Assembly (NCBI GenBank): GCA_027487835.1
Contig: JAIYCU010000003.1
Location: forward strand, 1-64,000
DNA from: Bacteroidota bacterium
Lineage (GTDB): Bacteria; Bacteroidota; Bacteroidia; UKL13-3
Reading direction: 5' to 3'
DNA length: 64,000 nucleotides
Both the position numbers and the translations under genes were made by a program. This document shows positions 17,008 to 26,543 of this stretch, piece after piece. Below the pieces are notes generated by a model. The model was not told where the DNA came from. It made no database searches and worked only from the letters and a program-made list of their open reading frames with translations. Positions within the stretch are counted from its first letter, which is position 1. The number at the start of each line of letters is the position of its first letter.

Positions 17008-18096
17008 ATGAAAAGAAAATTCACCTGGAAGTTGCTTTGTTTATTGGCATTAACCTTAACCCTTAATGCAGCATGGGCTGGCCCTAAGAAACCTAAAAGA
17101 CCAAAAAGAGTTATTTTCTTAATTGGAGATGGCATGGGCTTGGCGCAAATCTCGGGTGCTATGAGTACTTACAAAGGAAAAAATGCCTTTGAAAGATTTA
17201 AAGTTATTGGTTTAAGTAAAACCTCGTCTGCAGACAATTATGTAACGGATAGTGGCGCTGGCGCCACTGTTTTCTCAATTGGCAAAAAAGCTAAGAACGG
17301 CGCCATTGGGGTCGATAGCGCCGAAAAAAGTCAAGATGGTTTGTTTGAACTGCTAAAAATTAAAGGTTGGGGAACAGGTGTGGTGGCCACTAGCAGCATT
17401 ACACATGCCACTCCTGCTGCATTCTATTCACATGTAAAAAGCAGAAAATCTCAAGATGAAATTGCAGAGTACCTAGTGCGTAAAACCTGTGATATTGCCA
17501 TTGGTGGGGGCAATCAATTTTTCAATAAAAGAAAAGACAATAGAAATTTATATTCAGAACTAACCGAGTTTGGTTACTTAACCTTGCATGATACCACTTG
17601 GGTTGAACCAAATAATCACAAAATTATTTACACCTGTGCCGAAGATGGCATGCCTAAAATGTCTGAAGGTCGTGGTGATTTTTTATTAAAAGCAACCCAA
17701 CTGGCTTCCCGCAATTTACAGCAGCATTATGGCAATTACTTTCTCATGGTAGAAGGTTCGCAAATAGATTGGGGTGGCCATGACAATGATTACGATTATA
17801 TGGCTGCTGAATTGTATGATTTTAATGAAGTTATCAATGCAGTATTAGATGCTGCCATTAAAGATGGCAATACGCTTGTAGTAGTTACAGCAGACCATGA
17901 GACCGGCGGTTTAAGTTTGCTTGAAAACAAAGATGATAAAAGCACTTTTAAACCAAGCTATTCATCAAAAGGCCACAGTGGCATAATGGTACCTGTTTTT
18001 GCATTTGGGCCTGGTGCAGAAGAATTTGCAGGCATTTATGAAAACACAGCCATTCATTATAAATTTCGCAAATTATTAGGGCTCGATGGAAAGTAA
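17008..18096 (+). CDS. Alkaline phosphatase
   Basis: This exported enzyme hydrolyses phosphate monoesters in the periplasm. The PF00245 fold is evident: FLIGDGMGLAQISG supplies the first metal ligand Asp, NYVTDSGAGATVF holds the phosphorylated serine, MVEGSQIDWGGHDND and VVTADHETGGLSLL carry zinc ligands and KGHSGIMVPVFAFGPGAEEF closes the site. The track start is a TTG at 16987; the ATG at 17008 yields a clean signal peptide (MKRKFTWKLLCLLALTLTLN). The 3' end overlaps the next small gene by 11 bases. No PHO-box can be claimed. Confidence 0.93.
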   Translation: MKRKFTWKLLCLLALTLTLNAAWAGPKKPKRPKRVIFLIGDGMGLAQISGAMSTYKGKNAFERFKVIGLSKTSSADNYVTDSGAGATVFSIGKKAKNGAIGVDSAEKSQDGLFELLKIKGWGTGVVATSSITHATPAAFYSHVKSRKSQDEIAEYLVRKTCDIAIGGGNQFFNKRKDNRNLYSELTEFGYLTLHDTTWVEPNNHKIIYTCAEDGMPKMSEGRGDFLLKATQLASRNLQQHYGNYFLMVEGSQIDWGGHDNDYDYMAAELYDFNEVINAVLDAAIKDGNTLVVVTADHETGGLSLLENKDDKSTFKPSYSSKGHSGIMVPVFAFGPGAEEFAGIYENTAIHYKFRKLLGLDGK

Positions 18097-18343
18097 TACC
18101 AATTGGATTTATTTATTGGCCGCAATTGGCGCAATAGTTTTACTTGTGTACATTGTACTTCCAAGACTATTTAAAAACAATTATCAGAAAGAGAAAATTC
18201 TTAAAATGGTTTTGGCCTGGGCGGCATTAGGTTATTTGGCTTTCGATAATTTTCAAAAAGAAAAATATCTTTTTGCAGGTATCATGGTCTTAGGAGCTGT
18301 GCTTTTCACCTACCTAGTAGGTATTGCTAAGCGCAAATCCTAA
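18086..18343 (+). CDS. Small membrane protein (85 aa), unknown function
   Basis: Three hydrophobic stretches (WIYLLAAIGAIVLLVYIVL, MVLAWAALGYLAF, LFAGIMVLGAVLFTYLVG) separated by short lysine-rich loops. No family is recognised. It overlaps the end of the alkaline phosphatase gene by 11 bases, so it is probably translated from the same mRNA. That overlap and the clean frame support it as a real gene. Confidence 0.6.
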   Translation: MESNTNWIYLLAAIGAIVLLVYIVLPRLFKNNYQKEKILKMVLAWAALGYLAFDNFQKEKYLFAGIMVLGAVLFTYLVGIAKRKS

Positions 18344-18348
18344 GACCA

Positions 18349-18368
18349 AAAAATCTAAACAGATTTTT
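18349..18368. terminator. Weak bidirectional AT-rich hairpin
   Basis: AAAAATCT, an AAAC loop and AGATTTTT form an 8-bp AT-rich stem at the junction of two convergent genes. With the T-run on one strand and the A-run on the other it could serve both directions, but the stem is weak. Confidence 0.4.
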
Positions 18369-18921
18369 GTCTGAAAGTAGTTTTATTGCTGTTATTACCT
18401 TTGGTATTGGCTTTTGGCGCAGGCGTCTTGGTGGCTTTTTTAACCTCTGCGCTCTTTGGGGCCACCGCTTTTTTCACCTTTTTTTCTTTGGCATCTTCTG
18501 CCCCAGTTTCTTCATCAGCTGCTGCCGCTTCGCTGGTTTCGGTTTGACCCAATTTATCGAAGTCTAATAGATCGATTAACAAATGAAACCAAGTAATAAG
18601 CTTCTTGATATCATTATCATAAACCCTCTCACTATCTAAACTAATTGCGCCTACCAAATATTCTCTAACTTGCTTCAGTTCGCTTTTTGATGTGGGCACA
18701 TTGCCAATTTCTTTTAACTTAATAAAAACATCTGCTAGGCGCATGTCTTCATTAATTGTATAAACAGAAATGTCTTCCAATACAGAAACTTTGTCTTGAA
18801 AACTGGTAGAAAATCTTTTGCCTGTGCCAATGGTTTCTACAATTAAACCATTTTTGCTTCTTCCAACCACCTTGTGAAGGCCACTTTGACCCGCTATTGC
18901 TACTACGTCTTTTAATTCCAT
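18355..18921 (-). CDS. DUF5606-like protein with charged low-complexity tail
   Basis: The track start at 18990 would extend into the divergent gene; the ATG at 18921 gives MELKDVVAIAGQSGLHKVVG, the conserved start of a Bacteroidota-specific family (DUF5606, function unknown). The conserved region covers about residues 1-130 and includes GRSKNGLIVETIGTGKRF and a helical part ending near HLLIDLLDF. The last 55 residues are low-complexity: first acidic (EETGAEDAKE), then rich in Lys, Ala and Pro. Such a tail might bind nucleic acid, which is a guess. The protein lacks a signal peptide and is cytoplasmic. Confidence 0.78.
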   Translation of the reverse strand: MELKDVVAIAGQSGLHKVVGRSKNGLIVETIGTGKRFSTSFQDKVSVLEDISVYTINEDMRLADVFIKLKEIGNVPTSKSELKQVREYLVGAISLDSERVYDNDIKKLITWFHLLIDLLDFDKLGQTETSEAAAADEETGAEDAKEKKVKKAVAPKSAEVKKATKTPAPKANTKGNNSNKTTFRQKSV

Positions 18922-18978
18922 AATTTGAAAAATGAAAGGCAAATGTAATAAAATTTCCATTGGCACATGATTCCTACT

Positions 18979-18986
18979 TATTTTTG
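18979..18986 (+). promoter_or_regulatory. Putative -7 element TAttTTTG
   Basis: The octamer fits TAnnTTTG; a TTG at 18960 lies 16-17 bases upstream. It precedes the likely TTG start of the barrel gene by 6 bases, so the leader would be very short. Confidence 0.4.
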
Positions 18987-18992
18987 CCACCC

Positions 18993-19748
18993 TTGAAAAA
19001 CATAATTTTACTTTTAGTACTCAGCTGCTACAGTATCATAAGCCTTTTGGCTCAACAAGTTATCAATGTAGAAAGCAGAAAATATGACCAAAGAGACAGT
19101 AGTTTTCATGGCGATTTAGAGTTTAGTTTGAACCTAATTAAAAACCAAAATCAACTCATTGTCTTTGGAAATAAATTTTTCCTTCAGAAAAATGTGGATG
19201 TTAATACCTACTTATTTCTGAATGAATTCAACTTTGTGCAAGCCAATCAAACCAATTTAGATTATAATACCTACCAGCATTTTAGGTACAAAAGAAACAT
19301 CAACGAATGGCTAAATGGAGAGGCTTTTGTACAAACACAATTTAACCAACAAATGGGAATTAAGTTTAGAGGCTTGTTGGCGGGCGGACCCAGAATTAGA
19401 TTGTTTTATGCTGATAGCATGAAACTTTTTATTGCCCCCATGTGGATGTATGAATATGAAGAAACCACCATTAAAGAGGAGAAAAACGTCAAGAATCGAT
19501 TAAATTTATATACCTCATTTTCATACTTTAAAGAAAAGAACTTTAGCCTCGACTTGGTTATTTACTACCAACCTGATTTTATTAACTTAAGAGACTTTAG
19601 GCTGCTTTCAGAAGTGCGCGCGGATATGCATTTAACTTCAAAAATTAATTACCGTGTAAGTTTTAGTCAGAACTTTAATACCAACCCGCCACCCTTTATC
19701 CCCTCTAATTCGATTAACATGCGAAACGCCTTAATCTACCGCTTTTAA
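18993..19748 (+). CDS. Outer-membrane barrel protein, DUF481-like
   Basis: After an N-terminal export signal (KNIILLLVLSCYSIISLLAQ) the protein is built of alternating, aromatic-rich strands, e.g. LFLNEFNFVQANQTNLDY, RIRLFYADSMKLFIAPMWMY and KINYRVSFSQNF, and ends with the aromatic residue of IYRF, as outer-membrane barrels do. The pattern resembles DUF481 (PF04338). The track start at 18960 would put a non-hydrophobic tail before the signal peptide; the TTG at 18993 is preferred, with no ATG available. It diverges from the DUF5606 gene. Function is unknown. Confidence 0.68.
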   Translation: MKNIILLLVLSCYSIISLLAQQVINVESRKYDQRDSSFHGDLEFSLNLIKNQNQLIVFGNKFFLQKNVDVNTYLFLNEFNFVQANQTNLDYNTYQHFRYKRNINEWLNGEAFVQTQFNQQMGIKFRGLLAGGPRIRLFYADSMKLFIAPMWMYEYEETTIKEEKNVKNRLNLYTSFSYFKEKNFSLDLVIYYQPDFINLRDFRLLSEVRADMHLTSKINYRVSFSQNFNTNPPPFIPSNSINMRNALIYRF

Positions 19749-19787
19749 ATCGCGATTTTTACTGCTTCTTTTATTGGGTCAAAACCC

Positions 19788-19795
19788 TATTTTTG
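19788..19795 (+). promoter_or_regulatory. Putative -7 element TAttTTTG of icmF
   Basis: An exact TAnnTTTG match 26 bases before the icmF ATG. The -33 element is poor: no TTG lies 17-23 bases upstream. Confidence 0.4.
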
Positions 19796-19821
19796 CGTAC
19801 TAAACACAATCTGTATCTTGT

Positions 19822-22800
19822 ATGGAAATCATTGAAAAATATACGCCTAAAAACAAAATTAGAGTGGTAACAGCGGCCAGTTTGTTTGACGGCCATGATG
19901 CTGCCATTAATATCATGCGTAGAATTATCCAAGCCAGTGGCGCTGAAGTAATTCATTTAGGACATGATAGAAGTGCAGTGGAAGTTGTTGATACAGCTAT
20001 TCAAGAAGATGCTAATGCCATTGCTTTAACGAGCTACCAAGGCGGACATGTAGAGTATTTTAAATACATGTACGATCTACTCAAGGAAAAAGGTTGCAGC
20101 CATATTAAAATCTTTGGCGGTGGTGGTGGTACTATTTTGCCAGATGAGATTGCTGAACTTCAAGCCTATGGAATTACCCGTATTTACCACCCAGATGATG
20201 GTCGTGCCATGGGTCTCCAAGGCATGATTAATGATATGCTCCAAAAATGTGATTTCCCAACAGGCGCAAACCTTAATGGAGAAGTAAAGCATTTAAAAGA
20301 TAAAGATTATAAATCCATTGCGCGTTTAATTTCTGCCGCTGAAAATTTCCCAGAAGATTTCAATAAAATAGCGTCAAGCATTGATAGCGCAAGTTCTACC
20401 ACCCCAATTTTAGGAATTACAGGAACTGGAGGTGCCGGAAAATCTTCTTTAGTAGATGAATTAGTAAGAAGGTTTCTAATTGACTTTAAAGATAAATCAG
20501 TAGCTATTATTTCGGTTGACCCAAGCAAAAGAAAAACAGGTGGTGCCTTGTTAGGTGATAGAATTAGAATGAATGCCATAAGCAATCCTCGTGTTTATAT
20601 GCGCTCATTGGCTACTAGACAAAGTAATTTAGCGCTATCTAAATATGTAAAAGAGGCAGTTGATATTGTAAAGGCAGCAGGATTTGATTTGGTAATTCTA
20701 GAAACTTCAGGCATTGGCCAGAGCGATACAGAAATCATTGAACATAGCAATGTTAGCTTGTATGTAATGACCCCAGAATATGGCGCTGCTACACAACTTG
20801 AGAAAATTGACATGTTGGATTTTGCAGACATCATTGCCTTGAATAAGTTTGACAAAAAAGGAGCCTTAGATGCCTTAAGAGATGTTAAAAAACAATACCA
20901 AAGAAATCATGTATTGTTTGATAAAGACCCAGATACTATGCCAGTATACGGCACCATCGCCTCGCAGTTTAACGACCCTGGCATGAACCGTTTGTACAAG
21001 GAAATAATGGATAAAATTGTTGAGAAAACCGGTGCAAACCTGAGTTCAACCTACCATATTTCTGAAGAAATGTCGGAGAAGATTTACATCATTCCTCCTG
21101 CCAGAAATAGGTACCTATCAGAGATTTCAGAAAACAATAGAAACTACGACAAGTGGGTTCAAAAGCAAGCCAGCATTGCTGATAAATTATACGGACTCCA
21201 TGTGTCGGTTCAAACCATTAAAGAAAGTAAATTAGACGATAAGGATAGATTGGTAAAAGGCTTACAAGAATCTTACACCCAACTAGCTTTAGACCTAGAC
21301 CCACGCAACCGGATATTATTAGAAACTTGGGATGAAAAAACCCAACAATACCGTAACGAACACTTTATTTTTAAAGTAAGAGACAAAGAAATTAAGATTA
21401 AAACGCATACCGAATCTCTTTCTCATTCTCAAATACCAAAGGTAGCAACGCCTAAATTTAAAGGTTGGGGCGATATCTTACGTTGGGCTTTGCAAGAAAA
21501 TTTCCCAGGAGACTTCCCTTACACTGCCGGAATCTATCCATTTAAACGCGAAGGCGAAGATCCAACCCGCATGTTTGCTGGTGAAGGCGGACCTGAACGC
21601 ACCAATAAGCGCTTTCATTATGTGAGTTTAGGGATGCCAGCTGCCCGTTTAAGTACAGCATTCGATTCGGTTACGTTATATGGCAACGACCCAGATCATC
21701 GTCCTGATATTTATGGCAAGATTGGCAACTCAGGTGTAAGTGTTTGGAGTTTAGATGCTGCGAAGAAATTGTATTCTGGCTTTAATTTGGCTGACCCAAA
21801 GACCTCGGTTTCTATGACCATTAATGGACCAGCAGCCATCATATGCGCCTTTTTTATGAATGCGGCCATTGATCAACAGTGCGAAATTTATATCAAGAAA
21901 AATGGATTAGAGGCAGAAGTTGATCAAAAAATAAATGATATCTTTAAGGCTAGAGGCACGGCAAGACCTACCTATAACGAAACCTTACCTGAGGGTAATG
22001 ATGGACTAGGATTGATGCTCTTAGGTGTGAGTGGTGATATGGTTTTACCACATGAGGTTTACCAAAAAATAAAGGTTGAAACCCTTAAACAAGTTAGAGG
22101 AACGGTTCAAGCCGATATCTTAAAAGAAGACCAAGCACAAAATACCTGTATCTTTTCTACCGAATTTAGCTTGCGCGTAATGGGTGATGTACAACAGTAT
22201 TTCATCAATAGCGGTGTAAGAAACTTTTACTCGGTTTCTATTAGTGGATATCATATTGCAGAAGCAGGAGCCAACCCAATTACACAATTAGCACTTACAC
22301 TTTCAAATGGTTTTACATTTGTAGAATACTATTTGAGCAGGGGCATGAACATTGATGATTTTGCGCCAAACTTATCTTTCTTCTTCTCTAATGGTGTTGA
22401 CCCAGAATACGCTGTTATTGGCAGGGTTGCCAGAAGAATTTGGGCCAAAGCCATGAAGATAAAATATGGCGCCAATGAAAGAAGTCAGATGTTAAAATAC
22501 CACATTCAAACCAGTGGTAGAAGTTTACATGCGCAAGAAATTGATTTTAATGACATCCGCACCACCCTGCAAGCCTTGTATGCCATTTACGATAATTGCA
22601 ATTCACTGCACACTAATGCCTATGATGAGGCCATCACAACACCTACTGAGGAATCGGTAAGAAGAGCCATGGCCATTCAGCTAATCATTAATAGAGAATT
22701 AGGTTTGGCTAAAAATGAAAACCCATTACAAGGTTCATTTATCATTGAAGAACTAACAGATCTAGTGGAAGAGGCAGTATTAACAGAGTTTGATAAGATT

Positions 22801-23196
22801 ACAGAAAGAGGTGGCGTTTTGGGAGCCATGGAAACCATGTACCAACGCACCAAAATCCAAGAAGAAAGTTTGTATTATGAAATGCAGAAACATTCTGGAG
22901 AGTATCCAATTATTGGGGTAAATACTTTCTTATCTTCAAAAGGTTCTCCAACTATTATTCCGCAAGAAGTAATACGATCTACTACCGAAGAAAAAGAGTT
23001 TCAAATTAAAATGCTGAACGAGTTAAAGCAAGGCAATAGAGAAAAAGGAGAGGTTTGTTTAAAAGAGTTGCAACAAGTTGCCATTCACAATGGAAATATA
23101 TTTGAAGCACTAATGGAAACCGTTAAATACTGCTCATTGGGTCAAATCACTGCAGCCTTGTTTGAAGTGGGTGGTCAGTATAGAAGAAATATGTAA
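19822..23196 (+). CDS. icmF: Fused isobutyryl-CoA mutase IcmF (B12-dependent mutase with G-protein chaperone domain)
   Basis: A 1124-residue fusion in the characteristic IcmF order. The N-terminal 140 residues form the cobalamin-binding domain ([38 protein letters not shown]), which holds the B12-ligating histidine. Residues of about 190-420 form a MeaI/ArgK-type GTPase with P-loop [17 protein letters not shown] and [12 protein letters not shown], which loads and protects the cofactor. The remainder is the substrate-binding TIM-barrel subunit ([34 protein letters not shown]-like [37 protein letters not shown]). IcmF interconverts isobutyryl-CoA and butyryl-CoA, linking branched-chain acids to central metabolism. 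No separate mutase or chaperone gene is nearby. Confidence 0.95.
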   Translation: MEIIEKYTPKNKIRVVTAASLFDGHDAAINIMRRIIQASGAEVIHLGHDRSAVEVVDTAIQEDANAIALTSYQGGHVEYFKYMYDLLKEKGCSHIKIFGGGGGTILPDEIAELQAYGITRIYHPDDGRAMGLQGMINDMLQKCDFPTGANLNGEVKHLKDKDYKSIARLISAAENFPEDFNKIASSIDSASSTTPILGITGTGGAGKSSLVDELVRRFLIDFKDKSVAIISVDPSKRKTGGALLGDRIRMNAISNPRVYMRSLATRQSNLALSKYVKEAVDIVKAAGFDLVILETSGIGQSDTEIIEHSNVSLYVMTPEYGAATQLEKIDMLDFADIIALNKFDKKGALDALRDVKKQYQRNHVLFDKDPDTMPVYGTIASQFNDPGMNRLYKEIMDKIVEKTGANLSSTYHISEEMSEKIYIIPPARNRYLSEISENNRNYDKWVQKQASIADKLYGLHVSVQTIKESKLDDKDRLVKGLQESYTQLALDLDPRNRILLETWDEKTQQYRNEHFIFKVRDKEIKIKTHTESLSHSQIPKVATPKFKGWGDILRWALQENFPGDFPYTAGIYPFKREGEDPTRMFAGEGGPERTNKRFHYVSLGMPAARLSTAFDSVTLYGNDPDHRPDIYGKIGNSGVSVWSLDAAKKLYSGFNLADPKTSVSMTINGPAAIICAFFMNAAIDQQCEIYIKKNGLEAEVDQKINDIFKARGTARPTYNETLPEGNDGLGLMLLGVSGDMVLPHEVYQKIKVETLKQVRGTVQADILKEDQAQNTCIFSTEFSLRVMGDVQQYFINSGVRNFYSVSISGYHIAEAGANPITQLALTLSNGFTFVEYYLSRGMNIDDFAPNLSFFFSNGVDPEYAVIGRVARRIWAKAMKIKYGANERSQMLKYHIQTSGRSLHAQEIDFNDIRTTLQALYAIYDNCNSLHTNAYDEAITTPTEESVRRAMAIQLIINRELGLAKNENPLQGSFIIEELTDLVEEAVLTEFDKITERGGVLGAMETMYQRTKIQEESLYYEMQKHSGEYPIIGVNTFLSSKGSPTIIPQEVIRSTTEEKEFQIKMLNELKQGNREKGEVCLKELQQVAIHNGNIFEALMETVKYCSLGQITAALFEVGGQYRRNM

Positions 23197-23204
23197 TTTT
23201 AACA

Positions 23205-23241
23205 ACAGGGCATTTCAAGTATTATACTTGAGGTGCTCTGT
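23205..23241. terminator. Bidirectional hairpin between icmF and the hybrid kinase gene
   Basis: ACAGGGCATTTCAAGTAT and its near-complement after a single central T form an inverted repeat of 18 pairs, three of them G-T wobbles. The central few pairs must open as a loop. It spans the two convergent stop codons (23196 and 23222), the expected place for a shared terminator. No long T-run follows. Confidence 0.6.
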
Positions 23242-25819
23242 ATTTGTTTATATGGCTATTGTATAAGGCATAGCCAAGTCGCTCTTTTAAATCCTCAGGA
23301 TTAAAGGGTTTAAAGATATAATCATTCATGCCCACTTCGTAAACCCGCTGCCTAAACTGCATTTCATTTTCTGCCGTTAAGGCAATGATTGGGACATTTC
23401 TTTTGCGCTCTTCTGGGAGTTTCCTAATTTCGATGGTGGCTTCAATACCGTCCATTTCTGGCATGTGAATATCCATCAACACTGCATCAAAATGTGCTTC
23501 TTTGATTCTGTCTATGGCTTCCCTCCCATTCATAGCAATCTCTGCCTTAACACCCCATCTTTCAAGAAATTGCCTAAGCACCATTATATTCATCATGTTA
23601 TCCTCCACAATAAGGATACGCTTTCCTTCAATTGAATCTTCAAAAGAAGCTGTTTTTGCACTTTTTCCTAAACTTGCATTTCTGCTTACTTCAAAGTTAA
23701 TGGTAAAGTAAAAGGTTGAACCCACCCCAATGGTGCTGTCTAATTGTAATCTACTGTGTAAGGTTTCTAAAATTCGTTTGCAAATAGATAAGCCCAAACC
23801 AGTACCACCGTATTTACGTGTGGTATTGGCATCTGCCTGGGTAAAACTTTCAAATATTTGCTTCTGCTTATTTTGATGAATACCAATGCCCGAATCTGCC
23901 ACAGAGAAATAAATTAAGGCATGATTAATGGTGCTTAATTGCAAGCTAACATCAATTTTAACATAACCGGCCTCTGTAAATTTAATAGCATTTCCTACCA
24001 AGTTTATTAATAATTGGTTGATGCGCAAAGGATCACCTTTTAATACACTTGGAATTTTATCATCAAAGGTGATAAGTAATTGTATACTTTTTTCTAAGGC
24101 TTTAATAGAAAATAATTCTTTAACATCCTGCACTAATGCCTTTAGGTTAAATTCAATATTCTCTAGTTGCAGTTTTCCCGATTCTAGCTTAGAAAAGTCT
24201 AAAATATTATTAACCAATCCCAATAGGTTATCCGAACTAATTTTTAAGATATTTAAGTTCTCTAATTGCTCAGGCGCTGGATTGGTTTGGGATAACAAAT
24301 TTGCAACCCCAACAATGGCATTTAAGGGTGTTCTAATCTCATGGCTAATGGTAGAAATAAACTGTGTCTTTAGATTTGCTGCTTCCTCTGCTGCTTCTTT
24401 TGCTTGTAAAACTTCTATGTTTTTTACCTGTAATATTTTGTTTTGAACCTCTATCTTCTTCTGATTTTGTTGTAAAGATTTATTTACAGTTTTAATGCGT
24501 CTCGTATAAATAATCATAAATACTATTGCGCTTATACCAGAGATTATAAATAAAAAGAATAACCCATATTTTAAGTATCGTTTCTCGGTTTCGTTTTTGG
24601 TTTGATCCAATTCTTTTGCTATACCTAATTGCACAAATTCTCCCTCCATTGCTTTTAGCTGGACTCCAATTTCTGCGGTTGCTAAACTATCTTTTAGAAC
24701 CCCTAGTTTTTTGAGCCATTGCGCCGCCGCTGGATAATCTTTCTTGGCTTCGGCTAGGTTTGCATACTCTTGATAAACTTCAATTAAGGTGTTAGTGGCG
24801 TATTCTTTACTCGCAATTTTATAAGCTTTACTTAAAAAATAGGAAGCAGAATCATACTGCTTTAAGATTCTATAAACACTTGCTAAATTCCCAAAAACAT
24901 TTCCCAATCCCGAACTTTTCCCATTGGCTTCTTTAATGGCAATAGCCTTATAATAGAAATATTTCGCCTTATTATAATTTCCTAAATCGAATTCTACCAC
25001 CCCTAAATTGTTATAGCTGTATGAAAGGTTTTCGGGTATCCCTTGTTTCAAATCTATTTGCAATACCTTTAAGAAATAAGATTTAGCTAATTCTGTTTTA
25101 TGTTGCTCTTGATAGCAAATTGCAAGGTTATTATAGGCATTCGCTAACACATCTTCATCTTTGATTTTATTGCCAATTTCCAAAGCTTGTTGATAAAAAT
25201 AAATAGCCCTGGAATATTGCTTTTGCAATTGGTAAATCAAACCAATATTATTAATTGCATTTGCTATACCTTCTTGATTTTCTAATTTCCTAAAAATTTC
25301 TAGGGACTTAAAATATAACTCTAATGCTTTTTTATACCTCCCTACTCTTTCGTAAACAATTCCTAAACTATTTATAGCATAAGCCCTTTCTTCCATCATT
25401 TCTGCTTTTTCAAAAGCATCTATGGCATGCATATATAAATAATCAATACTATCAACAGAAACTTGGTTTTCTCTGGCTTGTGCCATTAAAAAATAAGTTT
25501 GGCCTAATCCCTTTTGATACCTGAATTTATTAGATAAAACAAAAGCATCGTTAAGGTACTTTTCATACTCAATATTGCCTTCTTCAAAATAAACAGAAGC
25601 AATTTTAACAAGCACATCTACCCTATCTTTTGAATTTAAGTTATCTTTTAAAAGAGAATTTAAACTGTCGAGATTATAACTAAGTATATTTGCTTTAGTG
25701 CTTGTTAAAAACACAAAAGCAAAACCAATAAATAGAATTGTATATTTAAATTGGTTAGTCAACCTTTTAATATGTGGTTGAATTGTAGTTATTTTGAGAA
25801 AATATATCGATGAATTCAT
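23222..25819 (-). CDS. TPR-containing hybrid sensor histidine kinase with receiver domain
   Basis: The track extends the frame to 26038, but that part reads through pdxJ on the other strand and is not real. The likely start is the ATG at 25819 or a TTG at 25762 just before the signal peptide (TILFIGFAFVFLTSTKA). About six TPR units follow (e.g. YNNLAICYQEQHKTELAKSY, NIGLIYQLQKQYSRAIYFYQ), then a membrane segment (YGLFFLFIISGISAIVFMII), a coiled coil, HisKA with phospho-acceptor His in FISTISHEIRTPLN, an HATPase domain (KYGGTGLGLSICKRIL) and a C-terminal receiver (MDIHMPEMDG, phospho-acceptor Asp). No output domain is present, so the signal must pass to a partner. The periplasmic TPR domain would sense a protein or peptide. 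Confidence 0.92.
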   Translation of the reverse strand: MNSSIYFLKITTIQPHIKRLTNQFKYTILFIGFAFVFLTSTKANILSYNLDSLNSLLKDNLNSKDRVDVLVKIASVYFEEGNIEYEKYLNDAFVLSNKFRYQKGLGQTYFLMAQARENQVSVDSIDYLYMHAIDAFEKAEMMEERAYAINSLGIVYERVGRYKKALELYFKSLEIFRKLENQEGIANAINNIGLIYQLQKQYSRAIYFYQQALEIGNKIKDEDVLANAYNNLAICYQEQHKTELAKSYFLKVLQIDLKQGIPENLSYSYNNLGVVEFDLGNYNKAKYFYYKAIAIKEANGKSSGLGNVFGNLASVYRILKQYDSASYFLSKAYKIASKEYATNTLIEVYQEYANLAEAKKDYPAAAQWLKKLGVLKDSLATAEIGVQLKAMEGEFVQLGIAKELDQTKNETEKRYLKYGLFFLFIISGISAIVFMIIYTRRIKTVNKSLQQNQKKIEVQNKILQVKNIEVLQAKEAAEEAANLKTQFISTISHEIRTPLNAIVGVANLLSQTNPAPEQLENLNILKISSDNLLGLVNNILDFSKLESGKLQLENIEFNLKALVQDVKELFSIKALEKSIQLLITFDDKIPSVLKGDPLRINQLLINLVGNAIKFTEAGYVKIDVSLQLSTINHALIYFSVADSGIGIHQNKQKQIFESFTQADANTTRKYGGTGLGLSICKRILETLHSRLQLDSTIGVGSTFYFTINFEVSRNASLGKSAKTASFEDSIEGKRILIVEDNMMNIMVLRQFLERWGVKAEIAMNGREAIDRIKEAHFDAVLMDIHMPEMDGIEATIEIRKLPEERKRNVPIIALTAENEMQFRQRVYEVGMNDYIFKPFNPEDLKERLGYALYNSHINKYRAPQV

Positions 25820-26543
25820 GACAAAACTGAGTGTAAACATAAATAAACTTGCATTAATACGCAATTCGCGGGGTGGAAATAATCCAAATGTCATAAACTG
25901 GGCTGTTAACTGCGAAAAATTTGGTGCAGAAGGTATCACTGTGCATCCGCGTCCAGACGAGCGGCATATCAAATATGCCGACACCATAGCACTTAAAGAA
26001 GTTGTAACTACAGAATTTAACATAGAAGGGAATCCCAAAGAGCAAAAGTTTATTGAGTTAGTGCTTCAAACCAAACCCACACAAGTTACCTTGGTACCCG
26101 ATAATTTAAACCAACTAACCAGCGACCATGGCTGGGATACACATAAAGAGGCTGATTTCTTAAAGGAAATGATTGGCTTATTTCAAAATCATGGCATACG
26201 TACCTCTATTTTTGTTGACCCAAATCCTGAGATGATAGAAGGGGCGGCAAAACTAGGTTCAAACCGAATTGAACTCTACACTGAAAGCTATGCCCAGCAA
26301 TATTTTACCGATAGAAGTAAAGCAATTGCACCATATAAGTTAGCCGCTAAAATTGCACAAGAAATTGGCATTGGCGTAAATGCAGGTCATGATTTAAGCT
26401 TAGATAATTTGCAGTTTTTTGCGCAAGAAATCCCTAACTTATTAGAAGTTTCTATTGGCCATGCCTTAGTTTGCGATGCGTTAATCTATGGCATGCAAAA
26501 CACCATACAACAATATAAAAGACAGTTGGTAGTTATTTCATAA
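25818..26543 (+). CDS. pdxJ: Pyridoxine 5'-phosphate synthase
   Basis: PdxJ condenses 1-deoxyxylulose-5-phosphate with aminoacetone phosphate to give pyridoxine 5'-phosphate, the last ring-forming step of the DXP-dependent vitamin B6 pathway. The conserved start LSVNINKLALIRNSRGGNNP, EGITVHPRPDERHI, TLVPDN, FVDPNPEMIEGA and GVNAGHDLSLDNL are present. The ATG at 25818 (MTKLSVNIN) is preferred over 25794. Its ATG shares the CATG tetranucleotide with the possible ATG of the divergent kinase. pdxH, also in this window, acts on its product. The 3' end overlaps purA by 11 bases. Confidence 0.96.
   Translation: MTKLSVNINKLALIRNSRGGNNPNVINWAVNCEKFGAEGITVHPRPDERHIKYADTIALKEVVTTEFNIEGNPKEQKFIELVLQTKPTQVTLVPDNLNQLTSDHGWDTHKEADFLKEMIGLFQNHGIRTSIFVDPNPEMIEGAAKLGSNRIELYTESYAQQYFTDRSKAIAPYKLAAKIAQEIGIGVNAGHDLSLDNLQFFAQEIPNLLEVSIGHALVCDALIYGMQNTIQQYKRQLVVIS

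Noticed and set aside
25820-26038. N-terminal extension of the hybrid kinase in the ORF track
   Set aside because: It is antisense to the conserved start of pdxJ and precedes the real signal peptide, so it is read-through of a shadow frame.
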